From: WHSW01 sp963767475
Lineage (GTDB): Bacteria; Actinomycetota; Thermoleophilia; Solirubrobacterales; 70-9
NCBI GenBank assembly: GCA_963767475.1
Contig: CAVYEI010000003.1
Location: 744,001-808,000 of the forward strand
DNA length: 64,000 nucleotides
Reading direction: 5' to 3'
Part shown: one piece after another, positions 1 through 8,807 of the stretch
Numbering within the stretch: the first letter of the stretch is position 1
Layout of the letters: every line of letters begins with the position of its first letter
Translations under genes and position numbers: made by a program
The notes under the pieces: model-generated
The model's database searches: none
The model's input: only the letters and a program-made list of their open reading frames with translations
Told to the model about the DNA's origin: nothing

Positions 1-376
1 GCAGCCGGTCGCGCTCCTCCGTCACGCCCGGCCGGCCGAGGCCGAGGATCAGAAAGCGCTGGTTTGCGTCCGCGTCGCCATCGAACTCCCACATCGTCTT
101 GCCGAGCACGCTCTCCCAGCGGCGCACGAGTACCTCGCCGTAGACGCCGGCCACGTAGTTCGGCTCCTCGAGGGCGAAGGCCTGAGCCGCTTCGGGGCCG
201 GGGAGGTCGACGATGTGCAGGCTTCCGGTCGCCGTGTCCCAGTCGTCCGCAAGGGTCGGGCCGCGCGCGACCATCCCCTCGGCGTAGCCGTCCATGTACG
301 ACCAGTGCGCTTCGAGGTTCGCGTCGCGCAGCTCCCCGGTGCCCGGGCGGTCGCGGCAATAGACGAGGAAATCCAA
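1..376 (-). CDS. YCII-related domain protein (partial, runs off the left edge)
   Basis: The minus-strand frame opens with TTG at 376 and stays open to base 1, giving about 125 residues with the C-terminus missing. It begins MDFLVYCRDRPGTGELR and contains HWSYMDGYAEGMVARGPTL and IVDLPGPEAAQAFALEEPN, the pattern of the YCII family: a small ferredoxin-like fold with a conserved His and a 'xDPF/EEPN' segment. No enzyme activity can be assigned from the sequence. The start lies 8 bases after the stop of the TfoX-like gene on the same strand, so the two are probably co-transcribed. The TTG start is inferred; I see no strong ribosome-binding site. Confidence 0.75.
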   Translation of the reverse strand, partial: MDFLVYCRDRPGTGELRDANLEAHWSYMDGYAEGMVARGPTLADDWDTATGSLHIVDLPGPEAAQAFALEEPNYVAGVYGEVLVRRWESVLGKTMWEFDGDADANQRFLILGLGRPGVTEERDRL

Positions 377-383
377 CGGAGGC

Positions 384-713
384 CTACTTCGCCGGCAGCG
401 AGGCGGCGAAGTCGGCGCCGGCGTCGACCCAGCCGGCGAGCGCCTCCTCGTCGGCCACCGCCTCCGGCGCCACCATGACGATGTTTCGCATCGGCCGCCC
501 GGTGAAGTCGAACTCCCGCGTGTGTGGCTCGGCCAGCGCCCGCTCACCCTCTTCCGGGCCCAGCCGGACGATCAGCTCTTCACCGAGCACCCCGCAGGCC
601 ATGTTGCCCGCCAGCATCCAGGCGATGCCGCCGAACATCTTGCGCTCGGTGACCGCCTCGCGCAGCGAGACCAGCTCGCGGACGCGGTCGGCGAGCGCTT
701 CGTCGTAGGCCAC
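384..713 (-). CDS. TfoX/Sxy N-terminal domain protein
   Basis: This 109-residue protein matches the TfoX N-terminal domain. It has the early helix ADRVRELVSLREAVTERKMFGG, here seen as VTERKMFGGIAWMLAGNMAC, followed by EELIVRLGPEEGERAL and a REFDFTGRPMRNIVMV strand. In proteobacteria TfoX/Sxy promotes competence, but the isolated N-terminal domain is widespread and its role is unknown, so a competence function should not be assumed. Translation starts at GTG 713. The next gene downstream (YCII family) begins 8 bases after its stop, indicating a two-gene unit. Confidence 0.8.
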   Translation of the reverse strand: MAYDEALADRVRELVSLREAVTERKMFGGIAWMLAGNMACGVLGEELIVRLGPEEGERALAEPHTREFDFTGRPMRNIVMVAPEAVADEEALAGWVDAGADFAASLPAK

Positions 714-749
714 ATGCTGAACGTATCGGTCGGCGCATTCGGGCGTCGA

Positions 750-1923
750 TCAACCACCGGCGATCACCCGAATCTTCCGCTTCACAACCGCACGGTTGCC
801 GGCGCGATCCGTTGCGATCACGCGGAGCTCGGCCTTGAAGCCCTCGGCGCCGCGCAGCAACCTGCGCTTCGGCTTCAGCGTCAGCTTGCGCGTGCCGGAG
901 CCGAGTCCGCGCGACTTCTCGGCCAGGACGAGGCTCGGCTTCGCCAGCTCGACGCTGCGCGGTTCGGCGCGCAGCGAGACGTCGAGGCTTGCCTCCTCGT
1001 CCGTGCTCAGCTCGAGCTTCAGGCCCTCGAGCAGATCCGCGACCTCGAGCTTCCTCTTCGCCCCCTTGACGGAGACCTCGTGGCGCCTGGTCGTCACCGC
1101 CGCCGCCACCGAGGGCGGCGGGCTCGCCGTAGATGAAGTCATCCATGACCACGAGATCGGCGGCGCCACCCTGGGTGACGTCCTCGGCCAGGTTTCCCTC
1201 GATCTCGTCGATCTCGAGCGTGTTGCCCGTGCCGCTGGTGATCCGGGCGCGGGCGATCCGCTCGCCGTCGTCGAAGGAGACGCCGACGAACGAGAGCGAA
1301 CCGTCGCCGGCGGTGGCGGGCGCCGTGAACTCACCCAGCTCCTCGCCGTTCGGCCCGGTCAGCTTCAGCTTCGCCGAGCCCTCCGCGTCGACGTCGGTGA
1401 AGACGACGCCGAAACCGTTCGTGCTCGCCGGCGTGTCGGTGCCGGGGACGCGGAACAGGGTCTCGGTGATCGTGCTGTCGATCGGTACGAACAGGCGTTG
1501 CGCAGAGAAGGTCGCGAATACGTTCTCGAAGTCGCTGTTCTGACTCGAGAAGCGGACCTCGTCGTTGTCGTCATCCGGAGGCGTGTCGTTGTCGGAGCTG
1601 ACGACGAAGCCCAGTCCCGGCGTCGCCAGCTCGACGCCGCGCGGAGAGTTGGAGTTGAAGAAGCCGCCGGGGAAGGCCTCCGGGTCGGCGACGTTGTCGG
1701 GGACGCCGTCCCAGTTGATCTCGCGGCGCACACCGCCGAAGGAGCCGTTCTGACCCGCGGTCGTGCCGCCGCCGAGGTCGGTGCGGAACTGGTCGACCGC
1801 CGCCTGGATCGCGGCGGGGCCGGTACCCGTGGCCTGGCGCACGACCGGGTCCGCCGACGCGGTTGCGGGGACTGCGCCGACGGCAAGCAGGGATGCGGCG
1901 GCGAGAATCGATCGGGTCTTCAC
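750..1923 (-). CDS. exported protein of unknown function, interrupted by a frameshift
   Basis: The gene starts at ATG 1923 with a clear signal peptide (MKTRSILAAASLLAVGAVPA, cleavage near ATASA-D). About 270 residues follow with Asp/Asn-rich stretches such as SSDNDTPPDDDNDEVRF and a FVGVSFDDGERIARARIT strand, which resemble calcium-binding beta-sandwich exoproteins. After a Gly-rich GGGGGDD segment near 1095-1110 the frame changes. The sensible C-terminus (HEVSVKGAKRKLEVADL to VVKRKIRVIAGG, stop at 750) lies in another frame, and the total span is one base longer than a multiple of three. I read this as one gene with a single inserted base, either an assembly error or a real mutation. Function is unknown. 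Confidence 0.65.
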
Positions 1924-2010
1924 GGCTTCCTCCTTCGGGGATGGTTCGACCCCCTGAGACTCCGAAGCGCGCCGAACCTTCCGCGGATCCCAAGCCGCTC
2001 GGCCCGCGGC

Positions 2011-3294
2011 TCAGCGCAGCCTCACCTCGTCCCGCGCCCGATCGCGCTGATCGAAGTCATCGATCGCCTTGGCGCTCACCGTCAGCTTTCCGCGCTCGCC
2101 GGCGATCCGCCTCTCGTCGGCGTTGGTCAGCAGCGTTAGTCGCTCGGGCTGATTGCCGATCAGGTGCAGGCGCTCGCGGGAGCCGAGGCGAACATCGCCC
2201 GCCTTGCCCTTGCTCGTCAGGCGCAGATCGCATTCGTTCGAGCAGGCGAGCTCAGCGATGTATTTGCCTCGCCGGTCCTGGCTCGCCTGGATCTCGAGCG
2301 AGAGCGGCGGGTCGGGGGCAACCGCGGCGGCCGGTTGCCAGGCGGCGTCGTTGATCGCGCCCGGACGGGTGAGCCGGGTTGGGGTCGGATCGCCGCTCGC
2401 GGCGATCGTCCAGAGGCTGAACGAGCAATCGTCCTTGCTGCAGCGACCGAGGCGGGCGAGCAGCAGCCTGCTGCCGTCGGGAGCCCAATCCTGAAGCTGA
2501 TCCTGGGCCGAGGGCGCCGGATGTCTCAGGGTCGGATTCGATCCGTCGGCGTTCATCATCCAGATCCCGTCGGCGTTCTGGAAGGCGATCTCGGTCCCGT
2601 CGGGGGAGAACACGGGGTTCGCGCTTCCCGGCAGATTCGTGAGTTGGGTCTGGTTGGCGCCGTTCGGGTCCATGGCGTAGATCTCGTTGGCCCCGGTGCG
2701 GTTGCTGGCGAACACGATCTTGGTGCCGTCGGGGGAGAAGCTCGCCTGTCCGTCGAAACCCGGCGAGCTCGTCAGCCGGACCTGATCGCTGCCGTCGGCG
2801 TTCATCACGTAGATCTCCGAGCTCGGAGAGCCCGGGTTGAACCCCTGCTCATCGCGGTCGGTCGTGAACACGACGTTCGAACCGTCGGGAGAGAACGCCG
2901 GGTCGGACTCGTCGCCATTGTTGCCCGTGCCCGGCGGCGTGCGGGTGAGCCGCGTCAGTGCCGCACCGTCGGCGTCCATCGAGTAGATGTCCAGCGAGCT
3001 GAGGCCGCCGTTGGACTTGCGGTCGCGATCGCTGGCGAAGACGATTCGTGCGCCGTCGGCCGAGTACGCGGGCTGAATCGCACGGCCGGGAGTGACCAGG
3101 GTCTCGTTTCTGCCCTCGGCGTCGACGGCATAGATGAGGCCGGCTCGCTCGCCGCTCGAGGAGGCGATGCTGCCGTTGACGCCGGGGAACGCCGCCTCGG
3201 CCGTTTCCGTGAAAGCAACAGCGCAGAGCGCAAGCGCGATCACGGCCGCGACCGGCCGGCAGCTACTCCTCATCGTCGTCACTCGCAGCCCCAT
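2011..3294 (-). CDS. exported TolB-like beta-propeller protein
   Basis: This 427-residue protein has an N-terminal signal sequence (VAAVIALALCAVAFTETAEA) and at least five PD40/TolB-type repeats. Typical units read ANPVFSPDGTEIAFQN, QASFSPDGTKIVFASNR, DPAFSPDGSNVVFTTDRD and QPAYSADGARIVFASDRD, each followed by an 'IYxMNADGS' segment. The repeats form a six- or seven-bladed propeller like that of periplasmic TolB. The last 90 residues are a separate domain with two cysteines (LACSNECDL) and a charged tail. No tol/pal genes are nearby, so the protein is probably a free exported or surface propeller rather than part of a Tol system. Confidence 0.8.
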   Translation of the reverse strand: MGLRVTTMRSSCRPVAAVIALALCAVAFTETAEAAFPGVNGSIASSSGERAGLIYAVDAEGRNETLVTPGRAIQPAYSADGARIVFASDRDRKSNGGLSSLDIYSMDADGAALTRLTRTPPGTGNNGDESDPAFSPDGSNVVFTTDRDEQGFNPGSPSSEIYVMNADGSDQVRLTSSPGFDGQASFSPDGTKIVFASNRTGANEIYAMDPNGANQTQLTNLPGSANPVFSPDGTEIAFQNADGIWMMNADGSNPTLRHPAPSAQDQLQDWAPDGSRLLLARLGRCSKDDCSFSLWTIAASGDPTPTRLTRPGAINDAAWQPAAAVAPDPPLSLEIQASQDRRGKYIAELACSNECDLRLTSKGKAGDVRLGSRERLHLIGNQPERLTLLTNADERRIAGERGKLTVSAKAIDDFDQRDRARDEVRLR

Positions 3295-3410
3295 TCGTCC
3301 TCCCAGCCCCCGATCTCAGTCACCCCACGACCGGAATGGTGGACGGCGCGGCGCGCGCTCGCATCAGGACCCCCACCCGATCTTTCGGTCGAGCCCGGCC
3401 AGCGCTCGGT

Positions 3411-3923
3411 CTAGGACGAGGCCGCCTCACCCGGTCGCTCGCGACGGACGACCCGCATGCCCCTCGCCTCGTAGTTGGCGAGGGCGTGCGGGCCGTCGCT
3501 CGAGTTCGTGCTCACCGCCACCTTCGGCCCGAGCTCGAAGCCACGGCGGATCGCCGCGGTGAGCGCATGGCCGCCGATCCCGAGCCCTTGAAACGGCGCC
3601 AGCAGCCCGAAGTAGGCGAGCTGCACCAGGCCCCCGGCCGCGTGCGGCTCGAGCTCGTAGTAACCGGCGCGCTCACCGTCGACGGTGATCATCCAGGTCT
3701 CCACGCGCGCTTCCCACTGCTGCCACTGCTCGTCCGACCAGGCGAGCCGGTCGATCCAGTTGTAGTCGGCTCCGACCGCCTCGTAGAACCAGCGGTTGAG
3801 CGCCGGATCGCTGATTGCCTGGAGCTCGAACGCGCGCCGCGGCGGGCGCGCGGGCGGGCGCAAGCCATCGAGCCGCTCGAGCTCGAGGTAGGTCTTGACG
3901 ACTGTGGCGCGGCCGTCGCCCAC
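3411..3923 (-). CDS. GNAT-family N-acetyltransferase
   Basis: I chose GTG 3923 as the start, giving 170 residues beginning VGDGRATVVKTYLELERL; a longer frame upstream is Arg-rich and overlaps the neighbouring membrane-protein gene. The GNAT core is visible as YYELEPHAAGGLVQLAYFGL followed by the acetyl-CoA pyrophosphate loop APFQGLGIGGHALTAAIRRG (Q-x-x-G-x-G), and a late NYEARGM segment typical of motif B. The acceptor substrate cannot be predicted. The gene lies 17 bases downstream of the end of the membrane-protein gene on the same strand and may be co-transcribed with it. Confidence 0.8.
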   Translation of the reverse strand: MGDGRATVVKTYLELERLDGLRPPARPPRRAFELQAISDPALNRWFYEAVGADYNWIDRLAWSDEQWQQWEARVETWMITVDGERAGYYELEPHAAGGLVQLAYFGLLAPFQGLGIGGHALTAAIRRGFELGPKVAVSTNSSDGPHALANYEARGMRVVRRERPGEAASS

Positions 3924-3940
3924 GCGGCGACCGTATCGAT

Positions 3941-4717
3941 CTAGGCGACGGCGGGTGGTGGTGGCGGCGCTGCTTGCGCCGGGCCCGGCGCCGGCGCCGA
4001 GTCGCCCCCGCCGAGGTCGAAGAAGAGAATGCTCGCGACCAGCGCCTGGATCGGCGCGGTCAGGATCCCGACCACGATCAGCAGCACGATCAGCCCACCG
4101 AGTCCGATCCCGATCCCGATCGCGGCGGCGATCGTGGCGGCGACCAGGGTGATCACGAAGGCGACCAGGATCGAGCCGAAGACCTGCCATGCCTGCCCGC
4201 GAACGAGCTCGTGGCTGCGGCCGAAGGCACCGATCACACCGGTGCGCTCGACCACGATCGCCGGCGAGATCACGGCCCAGATCGTCAGCAGGATCAGGCC
4301 CGGGACGATCAGCAAGATGAAGCCGATCGTGATCCCGATCCCGGCGAGGATCGCGGCGCCGATCAGTGCGGGGATCGCGTGCTGGGCGGCGGAGAAGAGC
4401 TGCCCGGCGGTCATATCACGGCCGCCGCCGGCGCGCACGTCGGCGACCAGGGAGACGACGAAGCCGGTGTAGAGGGCCTGTGCGATCAGGCCGACGATGC
4501 TGGCGAGCAGGATGAGCACGAGGCCACCCTCGTCTCGCATGATCGCCTGGAGCAGGCCCGAGATCGCGAACACGACCACGGCGCTGGTCAGCAGCGGCAC
4601 CGCGTTCGCGCCGTAGAGCGAGAAGGTCTCGCTGATCACTCGCCCTACCTCGATCCGCCTCTGCGCGGGTGCGGGTGCGGGCGGGGGCGGCGGCGGGGGT
4701 GCGGGGCTGGCTTCCAT
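3941..4717 (-). CDS. multi-pass membrane protein with proline-rich ends
   Basis: Translation most likely starts at ATG 4717, preceded by GGAGAGG about 5 bases upstream; the longer open frame upstream has unnatural Arg/Ser-rich composition. The 258-residue product has a Pro/Ala-rich cytoplasmic N-terminus (about residues 4-20), then EVGRVISETFSLYGANAVPL and five or six hydrophobic segments rich in Ile, Val and Gly, ending in a Pro-rich tail (PAPGPAQAAPPPPPAVA). The 'ISETFxLYxxNxxPL' opening resembles the membrane domain found in glycerophosphoryl diester phosphodiesterase-type integral membrane proteins of actinobacteria. No catalytic residues are visible, so this is a membrane protein of unknown role. 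Confidence 0.72.
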   Translation of the reverse strand: MEASPAPPPPPPPAPAPAQRRIEVGRVISETFSLYGANAVPLLTSAVVVFAISGLLQAIMRDEGGLVLILLASIVGLIAQALYTGFVVSLVADVRAGGGRDMTAGQLFSAAQHAIPALIGAAILAGIGITIGFILLIVPGLILLTIWAVISPAIVVERTGVIGAFGRSHELVRGQAWQVFGSILVAFVITLVAATIAAAIGIGIGLGGLIVLLIVVGILTAPIQALVASILFFDLGGGDSAPAPGPAQAAPPPPPAVA

Positions 4718-4751
4718 CGATACCTCTCCTCGGGGGGAACTCGCGCGCAAC

Positions 4752-5648
4752 CTAGTCGAGCGCACTCCACCTTGTACAGGCTTTCGCGGCGGCAGCGAGT
4801 GCGGGTTCGAGCGCTTCCGCGGCGCGCGCCAGGTCCCAGTCGCGTGCGGCGAGCTCCGCGACCAGGGTGCCCATGAGCGCGTCGCCCGCGCCCAGGGTCG
4901 AGACCACCTCGACCTCGGGTGCCGGCGCCTCGGCCTCGCAGGCACCCCGCATCACCGCCCCCTCGGCGCCCAGGGTGACGACGGCGAGCTCGGCGCCGAG
5001 CGCCGCCAGCTCGGCCGCCGCCTTGCGTGGATCGTCGACGCCGGCGATCGCGATCGCCTCCTCGCGGTTGGTGCGCACCAGGGTCGAACCGGCGATCAGC
5101 TCGCGCGAGGCACGCGCCGCCGGCGCCGGGTCGCCACCCCAGCGGTTGGGGCGGATGTTGGGGTCGAAGCAGACGTGGGCGCCGCGCTCGAGCGCCAGCT
5201 CGAGCGCCCGCAGGGTCACCTCGCGCTCGCCGTCGGTCGCCAGCGTGGTCGAGCTGTAGACGAGCGCCGAGGCGGCGTCGAGGGCCTCGTCGAGGCGCGG
5301 GGCGATCGCGGCGACCGCGATCTCGACCGCGTCGCCGTAGATCTGAAAGCTGGGGTCGCGGTCGGCGTCGAAGCTGGCGAAGGCGACCGGCGTCTGCTCG
5401 CCCTCGAGCAGCTCGAAGAAGCGCAGGTCGACGCCCTCGCGCTCGAGTCGGTCGCGCAGCCATCTCCCCCACTCGTCGTCGCCGGCGGCGCCGGCGAGCG
5501 CGGCCTCGCCGCCCGCCCGGCTCGCCGCCACGGCGACGTTGGCGAGCGCGCCGCCGAAATGGGGCGTGAACGAGTCGGCCTCGGTCAGCGAGGCGACCGG
5601 GCGCTCGCAGATCAGGTCGACAAGCGCCTCGCCGAGGCAGACGATCAT
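4752..5648 (-). CDS. PfkB-family carbohydrate kinase (fructokinase-like)
   Basis: This 298-residue sugar kinase starts at ATG 5648 (MIVCLGEALVDLI, the usual PfkB opening). The first PfkB signature region is seen as FGGALANVAVAASRAGG (residues about 34-50), and the catalytic second signature as VVSTLGAGDALMGTLVAEL, where the GAGD aspartate is the expected base that activates the substrate hydroxyl. FDPNIRPNRW matches the 'DxNxRxxxW' motif of fructokinases. It should transfer phosphate from ATP to a furanose sugar in the cytoplasm. Fructokinase is the most likely specificity, with 2-keto-3-deoxygluconate kinase as an alternative. No sugar transporter lies next to it. Confidence 0.85.
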   Translation of the reverse strand: MIVCLGEALVDLICERPVASLTEADSFTPHFGGALANVAVAASRAGGEAALAGAAGDDEWGRWLRDRLEREGVDLRFFELLEGEQTPVAFASFDADRDPSFQIYGDAVEIAVAAIAPRLDEALDAASALVYSSTTLATDGEREVTLRALELALERGAHVCFDPNIRPNRWGGDPAPAARASRELIAGSTLVRTNREEAIAIAGVDDPRKAAAELAALGAELAVVTLGAEGAVMRGACEAEAPAPEVEVVSTLGAGDALMGTLVAELAARDWDLARAAEALEPALAAAAKACTRWSALD

Positions 5649-5674
5649 CGCCGCCACCCTAGCGCCGCAGGGCC

Positions 5675-6580
5675 CTACTTCCGCTTCTTCTTCTTCTTCA
5701 CCGTGAACTTCGCCGACGCCGGGCTGGCGTCGGGGATCCCGAAGGCGACCGCCCGCACGAGCAGCGTGTGCTTGCCCTTCTTCAGGCCCTTGAGCTTCAG
5801 CGGCGAGGTGCAGGACCTGTAGGCGACGAAGTCGAGCGAGCACTCGAACACCGAGCCGACCGGGTTGCCCGTGAACTCGACCGTCGCCTTTGTCTTCTTG
5901 CTCTTCTTCTTCGGCGCCTTGGTGATCGTCGTCTCCGGAGCGCCGGCGGCGCAGGCGAGCTGGGTCGCCGCGTTGGTCGGGCAGGCGTCCTGGGTCTCGT
6001 CGCCGAAGCCGTCGCCGTCGGCGTCGGGTTCGAGCTCGGCGTTGATCAGCAGCTCGACGTTGGGCTTGTCGTCGTTGAGCGGCGCGGCCGTGGATCCCTC
6101 GGGCAGCGGCGGTGACCACTCGTCGAGCAAGTCACCGCCCAGTCCGGCATGAGCTGCCTGGACGCCGAAAAGCGGGACCGATGGCAGGTCGATGCCGATC
6201 TGGTCGCCGGCCTTCGCAGGGAGCCTGGTCGCGAACTCGTAGGTCCCTGCCGAGGGCACTGATTCGGCCGTGCTCTGGCCGGCCCCGACGCCGCCGCGAA
6301 TCAGGCGGAAGCTCGCGTCGTAAGCCATCCCGATCCCGCGTTTGAACCGCCATTTGACGATCACCCCGTCGGTGGGCACGGTCGCGCCGCCGGTCGCAAT
6401 GGCGGCCGGGCCCAAGCCGGCGATCGACTCCGTGCATGGCTCGACGCCGTCGCAGACCGTGGCCGAGGCATCGACGGGATTGGCGAGCGTGCTGCCGACG
6501 GTCTTCGAGGCGTCAGCGCCGGCGGGTAGTGCGATCGAGATCGCGACCGCCGCCAAACCCAGTCTGAGCCCCCGACTCAT
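5675..6580 (-). CDS. exported paralogue 1: Asp-rich Ca-binding-like motif, two-Cys module, polybasic tail
   Basis: This 301-residue protein has a signal peptide (LGLAAVAISIALPAGADA) and an N-terminal beta-rich domain (PTDGVIVKWRFKRG, LPAKAGDQIGIDL). The motif LEPDADGDGFGDETQDACP follows at about residue 187, with the spacing of a thrombospondin type-3 or dockerin-like calcium loop. A module with APETTITKAPKKKSKKTKA, FECSLDFVAYRSCTSPLKLK and GKHTLLVRAVA comes next, and the last nine residues are almost all Lys/Arg. The genes at 7234-8106 and 31599-32504 share the same order of parts. The protein is probably secreted or surface bound; function is unknown. Confidence 0.75.
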   Translation of the reverse strand: MSRGLRLGLAAVAISIALPAGADASKTVGSTLANPVDASATVCDGVEPCTESIAGLGPAAIATGGATVPTDGVIVKWRFKRGIGMAYDASFRLIRGGVGAGQSTAESVPSAGTYEFATRLPAKAGDQIGIDLPSVPLFGVQAAHAGLGGDLLDEWSPPLPEGSTAAPLNDDKPNVELLINAELEPDADGDGFGDETQDACPTNAATQLACAAGAPETTITKAPKKKSKKTKATVEFTGNPVGSVFECSLDFVAYRSCTSPLKLKGLKKGKHTLLVRAVAFGIPDASPASAKFTVKKKKKRK

Positions 6581-6686
6581 GCCCGGAGCGTACCGCTGCC
6601 AATGAGAACGTGAGGCAGGCGCGCCGGGGGCAATCCCCGGCGCGCCATTGCCTCTCGGTTCAGCGCGAGAGCTGTCCGCGAACGGC

Positions 6687-7142
6687 TTAGCGCTTGCTAC
6701 GTGAGAGCTGCCCGCGGACGGCGCCGTTCGGGCGGCTTTGCGAGTCGATGTCGACGTAGTGCTGCGCCGGCTTTTGCTTCAGGCGCTTGACGATCTGCGC
6801 CTTGAGGTTGCGAACGCAGCCCTTCTGCGTGTTGCTCGCACGCGGCTTGTTGAAGAACGTGACGATCGGACGAGCGATCTGGCCCGCCGTGCCGCGGTGC
6901 AGGTTGGCCGAGGTCGCGTCCTTGATCCCGCTGAAGTTGATCTTGAAGCAGATCCGCCCCTTGACGCGGTTGACCTGGAGCACGAACGTCGCCGAGCCCT
7001 TCGGGTCGCCGCCCGCCGGGTTGACGATCTGCCCGCCGGTCGCGTGGGCGGTGAGCACCGTGTGCGCGCCCGAGAACGCCGGAACCGTCAGGGCGACCGC
7101 GAACGCCGCCACTACTGCGGCGATAGCCGCTTTCTTTCGCAT
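6687..7142 (-). CDS. CHRD-domain-like exported protein
   Basis: This 151-residue protein has a signal peptide (AAIAAVVAAFAVALTVPAFS) and a single domain resembling CHRD (chordin-like). Diagnostic pieces are GSATFVLQVNRVKGRICFKI, a central LHRGTAGQIARPIVTFF with the typical 'H-x-G' turn, and the ending HYVDIDSQSRPNGAVRGQLS, which matches the common 'YVNVHTxxxPxGxIRGQL' closing motif. Cysteines at ICFKI and GCVRN may pair. The start at ATG 7142 is preceded by GGAGGGG, a strong ribosome-binding site. Just after its TAA stop the DNA repeats the codons for AVRGQLSR once more and then stops again (see findings). Confidence 0.75.
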   Translation of the reverse strand: MRKKAAIAAVVAAFAVALTVPAFSGAHTVLTAHATGGQIVNPAGGDPKGSATFVLQVNRVKGRICFKINFSGIKDATSANLHRGTAGQIARPIVTFFNKPRASNTQKGCVRNLKAQIVKRLKQKPAQHYVDIDSQSRPNGAVRGQLSRSKR

Positions 7143-7233
7143 GCTTCCCCTCCTGTAGTCGATGAAATGAGCTAACTGACTCGTTTCGCGCCCAAGGCCC
7201 GACTCCCTGCCGGACGCAGTGCGTCGTGCGCAC

Positions 7234-8106
7234 CTAGCGCCGGCGCTTCTTCTTCTTCTTCACGACCCAGTCGTCGACGGCCTCGCTCAGATCCGCGTTG
7301 CCGCGAGGGTCGATCGCCCGCACCTGGAACGTGTGCCTGCCCTTGCCGACTCGCTTACTCATGGGCGAGGTGCACGCGGTGAAGGGCGCGCCATCGAAGC
7401 TGCACTGGAAGGTCGAGAACTCCTCACTGGAGGTGAACTCGAACTTCGCGTTCCGCTGCTTCGTCTTGTCCTTCGGCCGCGCCGTGATCGTGGTCTCGGG
7501 AGCCGATCGGTCGCAGACGCCGAGATCGACGAAGGAATCCTGGGTCTCGTCGCCGAGGGCGTCGCCGTCGCAATCCGGCTCCAGGGCGGCCGAGAGGTTC
7601 ATGCGTACGTTCTGCTGAGACGTGTAGGGGGCGACCGAGCCGAACTGCTCGTCGCCGCCGGAGAAGACCACGGCGTAGCCAGGCACGGTTTCGACGCAGT
7701 TGGCGAGGCTGCCCATGTTGTAGTGGCCGATTACGTCGCCGGCCGCGACGGGGATGCGGACGAAGTACGTGTTGAGCACGTTCGCCATCGGCGTCCGCAG
7801 CGGGCTCTCCCCGACGACCGTGAAGCTGGGCCCGCCGTTCGCGCGGGCGACCCTCAACGAAAGCGGCACGGTGGTCGGGCCGGCGTGAAAGCTCCAGGAG
7901 GTGAGCACGCCGCCCGTCGGCGCCGCGTACTCGTTGTTGGGAGTGACGGCGGCGAAGGCGGTGAAGCTGCTGCAGCCATCGCCCGGGCCCGCGAACGTCT
8001 GACCGAGCTGAGTCGCGCCGACCGCCGAACTTGGAACCGCGAGGACCAGTAATCCGCTCGCCGCCAGCAGCGAAACCCATTCCCTGCCTCCCCTGGCCTT
8101 GCTCAC
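7234..8106 (-). CDS. exported paralogue 2: beta domain, Asp-rich motif, two-Cys module, polybasic tail
   Basis: GTG 8106 is the best start because GGGAGGGA lies 6 bases upstream; an in-frame start exists at 8148. The 290-residue product has a signal peptide (WVSLLAASGLLVLAVPSSAV), an N-terminal domain with GGVLTSWSFHAGPTTVPLSL, RIPVAAGDVIGHYN and paired cysteines, then EPDCDGDALGDETQDSF, followed by PETTITARPKDKTKQRNAK, FQCSFDGAPFTACTSPMSK and GRHTFQVRAIDPRGNADLS, and ends KKKKKRRR. The layout matches the genes at 5675-6580 and 31599-32504, most closely the latter. It is probably a surface or secreted protein of unknown role. Confidence 0.78.
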   Translation of the reverse strand: MSKARGGREWVSLLAASGLLVLAVPSSAVGATQLGQTFAGPGDGCSSFTAFAAVTPNNEYAAPTGGVLTSWSFHAGPTTVPLSLRVARANGGPSFTVVGESPLRTPMANVLNTYFVRIPVAAGDVIGHYNMGSLANCVETVPGYAVVFSGGDEQFGSVAPYTSQQNVRMNLSAALEPDCDGDALGDETQDSFVDLGVCDRSAPETTITARPKDKTKQRNAKFEFTSSEEFSTFQCSFDGAPFTACTSPMSKRVGKGRHTFQVRAIDPRGNADLSEAVDDWVVKKKKKRRR

Positions 8107-8166
8107 GTTCCCTCCCTCGATCGCCACAGCGTCGCGCCACCCTCCCACGCCGTCCTGACCGAGTCA

Positions 8167-8239
8167 AGCGGGAGACGGGGCTCGAACCCGCGACCCCCAG
8201 CTTGGGAAGCTGATGCTCTACCAACTGAGCTACTCCCGC
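8167..8239 (-). tRNA. tRNA-Gly (anticodon CCC)
   Basis: On the minus strand the acceptor stem GCGGGAG (8239-8233) pairs with CTCCCGC (8174-8168). The D arm contains GCTCAGTTGGTAGAGC, the anticodon loop reads TTCCCAA with CCC as the anticodon, and the T arm contains GGGTTCGAGCCC. The gene is 73 bases long including the discriminator base, and the 3' CCA is not encoded. It reads the glycine codon GGG. Confidence 0.93.
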
Positions 8240-8283
8240 AGAGGCGCGGATTCTAATCAGTCCCGGGCTCTAGCCTTGGGCCG

Positions 8284-8805
8284 GTGAGCGCGCGCACATT
8301 TGCCGTCTTCATCGGCGTCCTCGCCCTGATCGGGTTGCTGGCCTTCGGGCTCGTTTCCAAGGGCGAGGCGCGACTCGAGGTCGGCGAGCAGGTGCCCGCG
8401 ACGACCCTCCCGGTGCTCGGCTCCGAGGCCACCGGATCGCTTGCCGACCACGAGGGCAAGTGGGTGCTGATCAACGTCTGGGCCTCCTGGTGCGCGCCCT
8501 GTCGCGACGAGGCGCCGGCGCTCGAGGCCTTCTATCGCCAGCACCAGGGCGAGGACTTCGAGGTCCTCGGCATCGACACCCAGGAGACCGGCGAGGGCGG
8601 GCTCGGCTTCGTCGACGACTACGAGCTCACCTACCCCCAGCTCCACGACGGCGACGGCGCCTACGCCAAGGACGGGCTGAAGACCACCGGCGTGCCGGAG
8701 AGCTTTCTCGTCGACCCCGAGGGCAAGCTGGCGCTCTCGCTGCCCGGCCAGGTCAGCGACGCCTGGCTGAACGAGCAGGTCGCGCCGCTGATCGAGGGGA
8801 GCTGA
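8284..8805 (+). CDS. TlpA/ResA/CcmG-type thiol-disulfide oxidoreductase
   Basis: This 173-residue membrane-anchored thioredoxin-fold protein starts at GTG 8284. One N-terminal transmembrane segment (FAVFIGVLALIGLLAFGLV) is followed by the thioredoxin domain outside the membrane. The active site is INVWASWCAPCRDEAPAL (CxxC at about residues 69-72), and the cis-proline loop appears as TTGVPESFLVDPEG. Such proteins keep apocytochrome c cysteines reduced for haem ligation. The CcmH-like gene follows immediately, which supports a cytochrome-c-maturation role, but no haem-handling CcmE/F or Ccs genes are present in the window. Confidence 0.88.
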   Translation: MSARTFAVFIGVLALIGLLAFGLVSKGEARLEVGEQVPATTLPVLGSEATGSLADHEGKWVLINVWASWCAPCRDEAPALEAFYRQHQGEDFEVLGIDTQETGEGGLGFVDDYELTYPQLHDGDGAYAKDGLKTTGVPESFLVDPEGKLALSLPGQVSDAWLNEQVAPLIEGS

Positions 8806-8807
8806 GC

